Below are positions 1 to 8,600 of a stretch of 32,473 nucleotides of DNA, one piece after another. The stretch is taken from NCBI GenBank assembly GCA_964501335.1, contig CAZCTC010000084.1, forward strand, positions 1 through 32,473, in the 5' to 3' direction. The position numbers were made by a program, and so were the translations under genes. Within the stretch, counting starts at the first letter, position 1, and each line of letters opens with the position of its first letter. Under the pieces are notes generated by a model that made no database searches, was not told the DNA's origin, and worked only from the letters and a program-made list of their open reading frames with translations. The DNA comes from CAZCTC01 sp964501335. Lineage in GTDB: Bacteria; Chloroflexota; Anaerolineae; B4-G1; SLSP01.

Positions 1-33
1 ATACGTCAAAGTATACTCGGGCGCGCTATTTTT

Positions 34-546
34 TCACTCCGACAGGCTGCTAGCAGTATTTATCGAAGTTGATCCTGCATCAACTGGCCATGCTTCCCAA
101 TAAACATTATCAGGAGGCGCATTACCCTTAGTTACTGTCCAATGATGTGAAATTTGCTGAATAATCCATCCTGCCTTTCCAGTTCCTGCTGGTCGATCAA
201 CTTCAAAGCTCACTCTCCAGTCAGGAATATAATAGTAGGTCCATGCGCCGTCCCGGATCTCGCCGAGACAATCCAGGCCGTAGGGATAGAGCACCGTGCT
301 CGTCGGCGTGGACTCCGCCAGGATGCGCCCCCCGCCGGCATAATCGACCGTGTAGGTCGTCACGCCGTGGCCCACCACTTCGACCGCTACCCGCGTCCCT
401 TCGCCGCTGTAACGGAATTTGGTAGTCTGAGTGAAGAGCGTCGCTTCGGCCAGGCGATTAGCATTGTCGCAGGTGTAAGCGGTCACGACGGTACCGCTCA
501 ACGGCGTGGTGCTGGTGACGAATTTCCGATTGCCGACGGCGTAATC
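34..546 (-). pseudogene. Orphan RHS-repeat fragment with short C-terminal tail
   Basis: The minus frame reads as the end of an RHS/YD-repeat core (DYAVGNRKF, AYTCDNANRL, FRYSGEGTRV, YTVDYAGGG, YGLDCLGEIRDG, YYYIPDWR). It then switches to an unrelated tail of about 50 residues containing GWIIQQISHHWTV and VYWEAWPVDAGST, with a stop at 34-36. There is no credible start: the homology begins at about 546, exactly where the stop codon of the next minus gene lies, and the only nearby start is an internal TTG at 501. The YD motif has become CDNANR. I read this as a broken RHS 3' end, a displaced toxin-tip cassette left by recombination. The tail resembles C-terminal modules of other secreted polymorphic proteins, but I cannot name its activity. 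Confidence 0.65.
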
Positions 547-1210
547 ACGGACGAAGAGGTACCTGTCTGGACTCTCCAGTCATTCCATCAACTTTTATCA
601 TGAATTGAGGCTCCCCAATCCCCTTTATATAATAATTAACGTTCCACTTATAATCATCATTGAGCCCCATACTTGTGTCACAGGCGCCCTCTGTCTCTGC
701 CATAAAATCAGCGCCCCCATTTTTTGAGGCAATTTCAAAAACTTCATTGGAATGAAACTTCAGCTTGTTCAGATCCACCCATTGATAATCCCACCTCATA
801 GGAATGTAACTGATTCTTATCTCAGCAGCTCCTGTAGATCGATCCAAGTCTACCCAGGCCATCTTAAGTGACGGCAAAGACTTCACAAAATCAAACCGAT
901 GAAACACTACTGCTACACGATTGAATGTCGGACCAGACTGACATGAAAGCCCTCGATAGTTCAAATAGAGCTGGGTCAAATGGTAAGAAGAATCCCCCCC
1001 ATTTTCAATTAAGATTTGCATGGCAACCCGATACCAATCCTCTTCGGTAGGATATTCGGGTAACGATGTGGGATCAAAGCTGGCCGGATTATATGACATG
1101 GTGGTATAGACGCCCTCATCAAGCTCATCGTAAATAACCAAAGCCACATAACAAAGAAGACACCCTGGCAACACCAACAGAAACCAAAACTTTCTAGCAT
1201 ACCTGAGCAT
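545..1210 (-). CDS. Hypothetical membrane-anchored protein
   Basis: Residues 7-27 form a single hydrophobic N-terminal segment (FWFLLVLPGCLLCYVALVIY), so the protein is probably anchored with the rest outside. The LPGC inside it could be a lipobox but lies within a continuous hydrophobic stretch. The roughly 190-residue remainder is mixed alpha/beta with no motif I recognise; the end (VDGMTGESRQVPL) recalls the last strand of PepSY-like repeats. The ATG at 1210 is preferred over the TTG at 1213 because AAGGAG sits about 10 bases upstream. The stop overlaps the first base of the RHS fragment, so the last residues may have been altered by the junction. As a small exported protein beside an RHS tip it could be an immunity protein, but nothing in the sequence shows this. 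Confidence 0.6.
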   Translation of the reverse strand: MLRYARKFWFLLVLPGCLLCYVALVIYDELDEGVYTTMSYNPASFDPTSLPEYPTEEDWYRVAMQILIENGGDSSYHLTQLYLNYRGLSCQSGPTFNRVAVVFHRFDFVKSLPSLKMAWVDLDRSTGAAEIRISYIPMRWDYQWVDLNKLKFHSNEVFEIASKNGGADFMAETEGACDTSMGLNDDYKWNVNYYIKGIGEPQFMIKVDGMTGESRQVPLRP

Positions 1211-1253
1211 CAAAAAGCTTCTCCTTAACGCTGCATTTAGCCGCCTCTGAAAT

Positions 1254-2222
1254 TCACAAAAGGCTCTCAGCTTGTGTAAGTTCGACCAGCTTCACACTGG
1301 ACTCCCACAATTCACCGGCCTTTTGCACATCATAGGACTCGGTCGAAGAGCGCAGCTCTTTCAATCCAGAATAGTACCTGCCGGAAACACTTTCCAAAGA
1401 CGGATCGAGGACAAGCCGGGCCAACGCCTGCCCCGACTCCTGGACACTGTTCATGGGCATGAATAAGCGCGTCAGGGGACGAATGACGGGCAGCAGGTAA
1501 TTCCAGGCAAACCGCTGGAGGGGAGTGTAATCCCGGGCCAGCCCCGTCCCGGGCATCAATCCTGGATTAAACGCATTCACAGTGATCGGCTTTTGATTCG
1601 TGTTCAGGGCGCGCCGTTCGAGACGCCGGGACAATTCATAGGTGAAATAGAGGTTGCAAAGCTTCGAGGTTGTATAGCGACGTCGGCCAACCATCCCCAC
1701 ATCCTCCGCGGTGGGGGACGCCTCGGGCCGGGCCAGCGAATCCGCATTTGTATAACGGGGGGCAGGCATACCGGTCTTTTGTGCCGGATCGTGAGTATCG
1801 CTGCTCACCACCACGATTCGGGCCGGCGCAACAAGCTGCTTGAGCAACAAATTGACCAGCAAAAAGTGCCCCAAATGGTTCACGCCAAATGTCGTTTCAA
1901 AGCCATCTTCGGTAAAAGTCGTGCCCGATATAACCTGAATCCCCGCATTACAAACCAACGCCCGCAAAGGAGGCAGGTCCTGTGAGGCAAACTCCCCGGC
2001 AAAATTTCGGATCGATTGAAGAGAAGCCAGATCCAGCACCAACGGTTTAACCTGCACATCCGGCGCGCCGGCCTCCAGTTGCCGGGCAGCTTCCGCTATC
2101 TTTTGTTTGTTTCGGCCGGCAATCACAATCAGCCACCCTTGCCGGGTCGCAGCCATGGATTTCGCACACTCATAGCCCAACCCCGAATTGCCACCCGTAA
2201 TAATGACCGTTTTATCCGACAT
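1254..2222 (-). CDS. Short-chain dehydrogenase/reductase (retinol/protochlorophyllide reductase-like)
   Basis: This 322-residue cytoplasmic oxidoreductase has a complete classical SDR set: the TGGNSGLG dinucleotide loop (residues 9-16), the DLASLQSIRNF strand, NAG at about 92-94, VVVSSDTH with the catalytic Ser, and RRRYTTSKLCN carrying the catalytic Tyr and Lys. The arginines after the Rossmann motif (AGRNKQK) suggest NADP(H) preference. The length and the C-terminal GxYYxGLK-type segment match the retinol dehydrogenase / light-dependent protochlorophyllide reductase-like branch rather than the shorter fatty-acid SDRs; the true substrate cannot be read. AAGGAGG lies about 9 bases before the ATG. 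It follows the EAD-FGE gene in the same direction, with only a weak terminator-like hairpin between them. Confidence 0.9.
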   Translation of the reverse strand: MSDKTVIITGGNSGLGYECAKSMAATRQGWLIVIAGRNKQKIAEAARQLEAGAPDVQVKPLVLDLASLQSIRNFAGEFASQDLPPLRALVCNAGIQVISGTTFTEDGFETTFGVNHLGHFLLVNLLLKQLVAPARIVVVSSDTHDPAQKTGMPAPRYTNADSLARPEASPTAEDVGMVGRRRYTTSKLCNLYFTYELSRRLERRALNTNQKPITVNAFNPGLMPGTGLARDYTPLQRFAWNYLLPVIRPLTRLFMPMNSVQESGQALARLVLDPSLESVSGRYYSGLKELRSSTESYDVQKAGELWESSVKLVELTQAESLL

Positions 2223-2306
2223 TGTGGATCAACCTCCTTACAAGACAGCCGGGTTTCACCCGATCTGTACCGGCGAAATACGGCAACGATGCACCACCGC
2301 AACATT

Positions 2307-2330
2307 GAAAAAGAAAATGGGCTTCGCCCC
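2307..2330 (-). terminator. Short GC hairpin with T-rich tail after the EAD-FGE gene
   Basis: On the minus strand a GGGC-GAA-GCCC hairpin is followed by ATTTTCTTTTT. It lies about 25 bases past the stop of the EAD-FGE gene and could be a weak intrinsic terminator. A small GC hairpin just beyond a variable region is also a known feature of diversity-generating retroelement targets, where it aids retargeting; that alternative fits the neighbouring repeat-like C-terminus. Confidence 0.4.
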
Positions 2331-2353
2331 TCTCCAAACCTCTCCCCCCACCT

Positions 2354-3436
2354 TCAGGAATCAGAATCTGCAGAAACCAGGGACAGAAGAACTCGCAAGC
2401 CAACAATGAAGTCGAAGCTGGCGGGGAAGTTCCAGAGACGGTAGGCACAGCGAGCGGAGCGTCGATCAATGGTCCAGGAACCGCCGCGCAACACGCGACT
2501 AACATTTCCTTTTGCATTCATATCCTCACGTCCGTCATTGGCCTGATACGGATATTTGAATTCCGGATTGCCCCAATCTTGCCCCCATAAACTCCGCGTC
2601 CACTCCCAGACATTGCTGGCCATATCTAAACACCCATAAGGGCTGGCCCCCTCTGGAAAGATCCCCACCGGCGTCGTATCTTTCAAACCCAGCTCTTCTG
2701 TGTTCGCCCGCCCTTCAGCCCACTCCCCCCAGGGATACTCCCGCCGATCCCGATCGCCCCGCGCCGCCTTCTCCCACTCCGCCTCCGACGGCAACGTTAT
2801 CGGCTTGCCCGTCACCTGAGAGAGCCACCGGCAATAAGCCATGGCATCCTTCCAACTCACATAAACCACCGGATGGTTTTCCTTGCCCGACGGCGGCCGG
2901 CCGTCTTTCCAATGATCGGAAACCTTATACTTTGTAGCCTCCACAAAAAGCCGATACTGCGCATTCGTCACCGGCGTCCTGGCGATCGCATAGCGCTCCA
3001 GATAGACCTGATGCATCGGCTTCTCATCATCATACATCTCTCCGCCCATCCAAAATTCCCCCGCCGGGATCTCCACCCATTCCGGCTCCCCGTACGGCGA
3101 CCGCCAGAACTGCCCCACTGCCCGGGCCCGCCCCTGAATCAACAAATTCAGATTGCCCATTCCTTTTTGCAACGGCGTCTTAAAAGCCGGATGCTCCTCC
3201 CAGGATAATCCCGACGCCGGCGCCCTGACAATTCCCAACAGCTCTTGCAATCGTCCCAAAGAAAGGGCATACTTCCGGCAATAAGCCAAAAGCAAATTGA
3301 TCTTCTCATCCCGGCGCATACCCCGTCCAAATTGATCGTAGACCTCGGGGAAATGATCCAGACAGAGGGCATCCAGTTGAGGATCGTCTCGTTGATTTAG
3401 CTTTTCGCGCAATTTGGATAGATCGTTGTCGTCCAT
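2354..3436 (-). CDS. Effector-associated-domain (EAD) + formylglycine-generating-enzyme-like (SUMF1) protein
   Basis: This is a 360-residue protein. Residues 1-70 form a compact helical unit (LREKLNQ, LDALCLDHFPEVYDQF, KINLLLAYCR, LQELLGIV) matching the death-fold-like effector-associated domains used as adaptors in bacterial conflict systems. Residues about 115-345 are an FGE/C-type-lectin fold with EIPAGEFWMGG, PVTNAQYRLFVEA, HPVVYVSWKDAMAYCRWLS, LPSEAEWEKAARG, YPWGEW and NVWEWTRSLWG. The C-terminal RVLRGGSW block resembles the variable region of retroelement-diversified FGE proteins. It more likely acts in recognition or signalling than in sulfatase maturation. The chosen ATG at 3436 begins MDDNDLSKL; a longer frame from 3508 would run through an intrinsic terminator and is rejected. 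Confidence 0.88.
   Translation of the reverse strand: MDDNDLSKLREKLNQRDDPQLDALCLDHFPEVYDQFGRGMRRDEKINLLLAYCRKYALSLGRLQELLGIVRAPASGLSWEEHPAFKTPLQKGMGNLNLLIQGRARAVGQFWRSPYGEPEWVEIPAGEFWMGGEMYDDEKPMHQVYLERYAIARTPVTNAQYRLFVEATKYKVSDHWKDGRPPSGKENHPVVYVSWKDAMAYCRWLSQVTGKPITLPSEAEWEKAARGDRDRREYPWGEWAEGRANTEELGLKDTTPVGIFPEGASPYGCLDMASNVWEWTRSLWGQDWGNPEFKYPYQANDGREDMNAKGNVSRVLRGGSWTIDRRSARCAYRLWNFPASFDFIVGLRVLLSLVSADSDS
2400..2480 (-). other. Candidate DGR variable region (VR) at the 3' end of the FGE gene
   Basis: The last conserved block, SWTIDRRSARCAYR-LWNFPASFDF-IVG, aligns with the usual retroelement-diversified FGE ending (RCAYR-N-R-N-N-P-N-N-F-N-N-I-G-F-R-V). At the positions normally Asn in the template, the codons here are CTC, AAC, TTC, GCC, AGC, GAC and TTC, all NNC. 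That is what adenine mutagenesis of AAC codons would give. No reverse transcriptase or template repeat is present in the window, so this is an inference from codon pattern and family resemblance. Confidence 0.45.
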
Positions 3437-3482
3437 AGAGGTTCCCTTTCCACTCGTTGCCGATTTTGATGCCCATACCGCG

Positions 3483-3525
3483 TAAACACAAAAAGCCCGT
3501 CGGCGCACAATCGCGTCCGGCGGGC
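3483..3525 (-). terminator. Intrinsic terminator in the leader of the EAD-FGE gene
   Basis: On the minus strand the stem GCCCGCCGGACGC / GCGCCGACGGGC (loop at about 3507-3511) is followed directly by TTTTTGTGTTT. It ends about 47 bases before the ATG at 3436, and a promoter-like sequence lies about 90 bases upstream. This arrangement suggests conditional termination (attenuation) or a short leader RNA rather than the end of a gene. Confidence 0.65.
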
Positions 3526-3612
3526 ATAACGGCTGGATTCACGATCAGGCTATCGCCTTTGACCGAAACCCCCGCATTGGTTTAGAGCCGGAACATCTTC
3601 TTTTTCAAGATC

Positions 3613-3640
3613 ACTGTAGCACATCCCTACAAAATGACAA
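3613..3640 (-). promoter_or_regulatory. Predicted sigma-70-type promoter for the EAD-FGE leader
   Basis: On the minus strand TTGTCA and TACAGT are separated by 16 bases. The predicted start near 3606 gives a leader of about 170 nt containing the 3483-3525 terminator. Confidence 0.5.
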
Positions 3641-3714
3641 AAAATTCATAGAACCGCGGCAAGAACTACCAGAAATCAGAACACGAGAAATCTATCCCAC
3701 GGTTTCAGCAACAA

Positions 3715-3741
3715 ACTGCGGCAGGAATTCCCTGCCGCAGT
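3715..3741 (-). terminator. Hairpin terminator (11-bp perfect stem)
   Basis: The stem ACTGCGGCAGG / CCTGCCGCAGT has a 5-base loop. Read on the minus strand it is followed by a short T-rich TTTGTTGCT tail. It lies just past the stop of the minus ORF at 3782 and is the likely end of that transcript. Confidence 0.6.
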
Positions 3742-3781
3742 CCCCAACCAATTCTCTATTCACAATTTACAGCAATAACAA

Positions 3782-4060
3782 TCAATCTTTATTCGGGAAC
3801 AACTCCTCCCATGGATAAGGATCTTCCAGATAAGAATCACGCTCACAAATATTGCGATCAGCCCACCTCATAATAGGACTTTCAGGCCAGGGCCAATCCG
3901 TATGCAACAACTGATTCAAAGTCATCGGCTCCAAAAGCAACACGGTAGCAATTAATCGAGCCTTCATTTTAAACTCAGGATTCACTCCATACTCTTTTAG
4001 GCCATTTCCGCAACAACTTATTTGCCATTTGATCCCTCCAATCCCAAGGATATCAACCAC
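3782..4060 (-). CDS. Small hypothetical protein or frameshifted 3' half
   Basis: The frame ends in an acidic, aromatic-rich segment (LLHTDWPWPESPIMRWADRNICERDSY, YPWEELFPNKD) that looks like real coding sequence, and it is followed by a proper terminator. Its first 14 codons overlap the 3' end of the next minus ORF in another frame, and no ribosome-binding site precedes the ATG at 4060. The two frames may therefore be one gene broken by a frameshift near 4020-4060. I do not recognise the family. Confidence 0.35.
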   Translation of the reverse strand: MVDILGIGGIKWQISCCGNGLKEYGVNPEFKMKARLIATVLLLEPMTLNQLLHTDWPWPESPIMRWADRNICERDSYLEDPYPWEELFPNKD

Positions 4061-4263
4061 GGTTTCAATTCATTGACCAGAAAACTTATTCTTTCCGGAG
4101 TCAAGGGCCTATCATTCTCTGGAAAATTTGGATATAACCCTACGGTTAAGCTGTCCGCCATATCCTCATCAGAAAGTTCAGTCTCCCGGGCATAAGCAGT
4201 GGGCCCTGTCTGTGGATTTTCCACCACTTCATAAGGATCCACCTTGAAGGTAAAAAACAACAA
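4018..4263 (-). pseudogene. Hypothetical ORF remnant, 5' end replaced
   Basis: The believable part reads from about VDPYEVVENPQTGP to LVNELKPWLISLGLEGSNGK. Extending it upstream runs antisense through the DUF6573-like gene, so the original 5' end is missing; the TTG at 4263 is only a placeholder start. The AT-rich sequence changes abruptly to GC-rich at about 4310, which I take as a recombination breakpoint. With the 3782-4060 frame it may form one broken gene of unknown function. Confidence 0.3.
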
Positions 4264-4765
4264 AATGGTTCTTAGGGTAAAGGATTCTCCTTGCTCAAAG
4301 GACCATCCCAAAAAGAACCGGGTCCAGAGTTCCCTGCAGGAGCTGCTGGCTGAGCCCCCGGCTCCCGTGGAAGTCGAAGCTGATGGCTTCTTCACCGACG
4401 CCGACCTGATCTACCGTTACACCCGGGCGCAGGCCCTGGAAGACGGCGTGCTCGTCGACATCTCCGACACCGCCCACGAAGCCGGCTTCACCTGTCCGGT
4501 CGCCGTCACGGCCACCGTCTGGGCCATGGTCGAAAGTATCCCGCCCAAGTTTCAAGGTTGCCAGAGTATCTCCGGTAGACTGTGGGACCTCGTCTATATG
4601 GCGGTCATGGAAATCCGCCGGCACCGGAGAGAATCGGGAACTGAACTGCTGTACCGGTTCATCATGCACCACGGCCGGCAGACCTATGTCACCTTGAAAA
4701 TCGTCTTCGGCTCGGGCGATGATGGGGAACTTGTTGTCACCATTATGCTCCCCGACGAGGATTGA
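4244..4765 (+). CDS. DUF6573-like protein, 5' end uncertain
   Basis: From about residue 48 the sequence matches the DUF6573 pattern found on plasmids and integrative elements: DADLIYRYTRAQALEDGVLVDIS, TAHEAGFTCPVAVTATVW, QSISGRLWDLVYMAV, ELLYRFIM, TLKIVFGSGDDGELVVTIMLPDED. The biochemical role is unknown. The first 25-30 codons lie in AT-rich DNA of different composition, shared with a minus ORF, and have no ribosome-binding site, so they are probably not native. The body (about 4320-4765) is credible and is followed by a strong terminator. It is the only plus-strand gene in the left third of the window and looks like a transplanted piece of an element similar to the one on the right. Confidence 0.7.
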   Translation: MKVKNNKMVLRVKDSPCSKDHPKKNRVQSSLQELLAEPPAPVEVEADGFFTDADLIYRYTRAQALEDGVLVDISDTAHEAGFTCPVAVTATVWAMVESIPPKFQGCQSISGRLWDLVYMAVMEIRRHRRESGTELLYRFIMHHGRQTYVTLKIVFGSGDDGELVVTIMLPDED

Positions 4766-4799
4766 GGTTTCGTCCCTTCGCGCTGCGGCGCACATTACA

Positions 4800-4832
4800 C
4801 AGGCCCAACCAATGGTTGGGCCTGTTGTTTTT
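4800..4832 (+). terminator. Intrinsic terminator of the DUF6573-like gene
   Basis: The stem CAGGCCCAACC / GGTTGGGCCTG has a 3-base loop and is followed by TTGTTTTT, 35 bases after the stop. Confidence 0.85.
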
Positions 4833-4867
4833 AATTTTGAAAGTACCTTCAGAATTAAAACCTCGAT

Positions 4868-5521
4868 TCAATCCAGCCTTCCATATCCCGGCCACTCTGA
4901 TAAATCCATAGTGTCATTCGGGCTGAAGGGCTCTCCAAGCGCGGCTTCTACCACCTTACTTCCCGGTTCCAGAACAGGATTAACAATAGGGGTAAGATTA
5001 ACTATAAATTGCAATCCTTTTTTGAAATAGAACATGTTGAAACGAACATAAGAATCATCTCCAAAATAACCCCAGTTAACAGCCTCAGGATTACCATATT
5101 TAGCAATAACATCTTCAACCGTGAGATTACAAGTAAGTTGCAATACCGTTCCCAATATAGTTCCATCTTCATCTAAAGTAATCATATTCCTCGAAGTTGT
5201 TGCCTTCCAGAACCAATGAATTACAGAGACTTCTTTCCCCCCTGATGTAGGCAACTTTTCCTCTTGTATCAAATCTGCAGAAGGTAAGCCTTCAAGAAAT
5301 TCTCGTATTTTTTGAGAATTGGATTGAGTACCCGGTGCTATCATTTCCCAACAAGGTGGTGTACAGGAAGTATCCGTTAAAATACTCTTACATATGGATT
5401 CTTCTGGTTGACTTGTTGACGGCAAACTTCCTTTACCTTGAAAAGAACATCCTGAAATTTGTAGCATCACCACAGCCAAAAACAAACAGAAAAAGCAACG
5501 TAATCTTTTGAATGAATTCAT
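4868..5521 (-). CDS. Hypothetical lipoprotein
   Basis: This 217-residue protein has a positively charged start, a hydrophobic core (CFFCLFLAVVMLQ) and the lipobox ISGC at about residues 21-24. It should be lipid-modified and held on the outer face of the membrane. The mature part has SCTPPCWEMIAPG, a Cys-Pro-Pro-Cys core seen in many Chloroflexota lipoproteins, followed by alpha/beta sequence with LTVEDVIAKYGNPEAV. AAGGAGGT lies 7 bases before the ATG at 5521 and 4 before the ATG at 5524, so 5521 is preferred. It lies 164 bases downstream of the large RHS gene on the same strand, the usual place for an immunity gene, but that role is only positional inference. Confidence 0.7.
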   Translation of the reverse strand: MNSFKRLRCFFCLFLAVVMLQISGCSFQGKGSLPSTSQPEESICKSILTDTSCTPPCWEMIAPGTQSNSQKIREFLEGLPSADLIQEEKLPTSGGKEVSVIHWFWKATTSRNMITLDEDGTILGTVLQLTCNLTVEDVIAKYGNPEAVNWGYFGDDSYVRFNMFYFKKGLQFIVNLTPIVNPVLEPGSKVVEAALGEPFSPNDTMDLSEWPGYGRLD

Positions 5522-5685
5522 CATACCTCCTTAACATCCTACTCCATAAAAATAATGATTTGAAACAATGCTGTAATTTTCCTGGGTTTCCTAGAGCTAA
5601 ATTGAAGTGCTACCAATAAACTTTTACTCCAGAAAGCCCCTGTCTGTCAATTAATCCTAGATTTTCCTGTTTTGGTAAAATATTA

Positions 5686-8600
5686 TTACCGTGGTTGAAG
5701 TATAGAATATTGAGGAACCATTTCCTGGTTGATCAAGGTAAGAATATAACGAGCCCGAGGAAGTAGATAGTAGTTATCGTAATGAAAAGAGACAAATTGA
5801 GGACCGTTAAAGTATTTATTGATATATCGTTTCGCTACTTCAGGATACAAGAATGTTGTGAGCGATTCAGCAAAATCTTCTCCCCTTGTAAAATTTTTAT
5901 CGGCTCCCTTTGCAGGAGTACCTTGATAATTATACTGTTTACTATCGAGAATACCGTCTCCATTACTATCTATATCAATTGTTTCACCCCACGTCCACGC
6001 CTCTAACCCTTGCGAATATTTTCCTCCATTGAATTGATCCAAAGCATGGGCCAATTCATGACTGACCGTCCATAAACTCCTATCCGGATTCCGTAAATTC
6101 TTGGGATTAAGACGAATTATTGGATAGAGGCTCCCCCCTCCCTTCCCCATTGTAGGGTCAAGCGTCATAATGACCCCGCCCCCCAACTTATCCTTCAAAG
6201 AACCGCAGGTTCCTGCCATATCACAACCACTCAAAAGATTGTTTAAATCTCGTGCAACAGTCAAGATAATAGTCAAATCATCTAATATCCATCCTCCCGC
6301 TTCCCATACTCCCCCAAAAATTCCCCAATCTCTTGGAATAAGAATCCCATAAGTAAGTAGCTCATCCGCATATTTATCAGCCGTAGTACCCTCGGTTTGC
6401 GCTATATGCCCACTCGGATCCGTATACTTCAACGGGTTATTCCGCACATAGGCAAATCTGTTGTAATTCTGTCCATCCGTCAGGTCCGGCACCACCGTAT
6501 CCGCCTGGATGAACCGCCCCAACGCCGGATCGTAGAACCGGGCATTGTAATCGTACAGCCCCAACCCGGTATCCCGCTGTCCGGTAAAGCGGTAATCCGT
6601 AGACACTGCCCCCCCCCGCCCCTCGCCGAAAGGCCGGTAGAGCTGCCGGCCGATCAGACTCCCGTCGCTCCTTGTCGCCAGGCTGGCCGAGCCGAGCTGA
6701 TCCCCCTGGAAGTACGTAACGTTGCCCCCTTCCCGCAGCGCGATCCGCTGCCCGCCGATGGAATAGTAGGTCTTCGTGATCCGCTCCGCCCCCTGCTGTT
6801 CGATCTCCACCTCGCCCAGCCGCAGAATCGTGGTCACACCGCCGGGCCCCTCACGGATTTCCTCAATGCGCGCCCCGTCGCCGTCATAAAGGTAGCGCGT
6901 TACCGAAAGCGTCGTTGTATTGGTCATGGATTCGATCTGGTTCTCGGCATTGTAACTCAGCATATAGGTCACCGGCTGCCCGTTCTCGACCACCACCCGC
7001 ACCACCATATTGCCGTTGCGATCGTAGACCGCCCGGAATCCGCCGGTCGTGGCCACGGCGGCAAAAGGTTGCGTCAGCGTGGCCTGACAAGGGATCGTTC
7101 CGCCACAGCGCTCCTTCAAAGCAATGGGGAAGTAAGTGCGGTAGGTCATCGTCTCCGGCACGGTGACCGTCATCGGAGGCAAATCCTGCCCATAGGTGTA
7201 CCGCTGCGAAACTCCTCCCACGGTCTTGGTCAGAATATTCCCCATCCAATCGTACTGGTAGCTTTCCTGATACTGCCCCTCACCCACGCTGTTGGTCTGA
7301 GCAGAGCTCAAACGGTCTAACGGATCGTACCGGAACGTTTGCAGCTGGCCTCCATTGGCGCCATCCTGAATCGCCGTGATATTGCCGCTCGGATCATAGC
7401 TGTACCGGAGATCCAATAGCCCGCCCGAGACCTGGAGCTGCTGCAGTCGTTGGGTATCCGCTGCATAAGAATACGTTGTCGCCAGGTTGTTTCCCCACAC
7501 CTGCACCACCGGCTGGCCTTGAGCGTTGTAGCTCGCCTGCCGCAGGTAATCCTGCCCATAGGTGAGACTGCGCAATTGCTGCACCAGCCCGCGCCGGTTG
7601 TAAATCCAACGCAACGCCTCGCCTGTGGGCAAAACCTGCGAAGTAACCTGCCCCGCCGCGCCGTAACTCAGTTGCGTGGTGAAATTCTCCCCACCCACCG
7701 TCCGCGAGCCGTTCACCAGCCGCCCTTCAATATCGTAGGTCCAGCGAGCCGTGCCCAGGTTATCAGTCATCGCCGTCCGTCGGCCGATCCCGTTGGGTCC
7801 TTGATCGTACTCGTACGTAGCCAGCACCACCGCTCCGGCCTGCTTGCGCACCAACCGATTTAAAGAATCGTAGACAAAACGCAACGTGTTGCCTTCGGCA
7901 TCCGTTTGAGAAATCAGATTGCCGGCCGCATCGTAACGATAGCTCCACCGCCCCATCGATGGATCTTCTAAACTCGTCTTCCGGCCCCACGGGTCATAGT
8001 AAATGCGGGTCACGTTACCATTGGCATCCTGGACCCCGGTCAGATGGGACTGCGCGTCGTACTCGTAGCGCATCACGATCCGCGTCCCCGCATTCCAGTC
8101 CGGCGCCGCATATTGTCCGGTGTACGTATGCACCTCGATCAGTCGCCCCAGCCCGTTCTGGACGCTGCGCCGCTGATGGCCGTTGGCGTCCAGGGTTAGT
8201 TCGCTCCAGTCGCGGTAAGCTTTCTGCACTACCAGATTCCCCGGCGCCGTCACTTTGACCGGCCGCCCCAGGGCGTCATACTCCGTCCGAGTCTGCTGTA
8301 ACACGTTCCAATTAGGCGGCAGGTAAGTACCTCCCGCCACCGGCACCGTATAGGGCGCGGAAACCAACACAGCCTGCCCCAGCTCATTGTACGCCGTGCT
8401 CTTCACCGCCAGCCAACCGTTTTCCACCTCGGTTTGCGTCTGAATGACACGCCCCAACCCGTCGTAGATTGTCCAGGAACGGCGGTAGTCCGGCGTGGTA
8501 TAGGGATCGATACGGGCGGCGGCCTGCACCGCAAACGGCGCCGCCACCACCTCGCCGGCCGGATAACTGTATTTGACTGCCGGCACACTCTGCCCCGACG

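Noticed and set aside
154..603. Plus-strand frame antisense to the RHS fragment
   Set aside because: It is the shadow of a GC-rich RHS frame; the minus strand has the recognisable YD-repeat motifs.
3437..3508. Longer N-terminus for the EAD-FGE protein
   Set aside because: The extra codons pass through a strong intrinsic terminator, and the EAD fold begins at the ATG at 3436.
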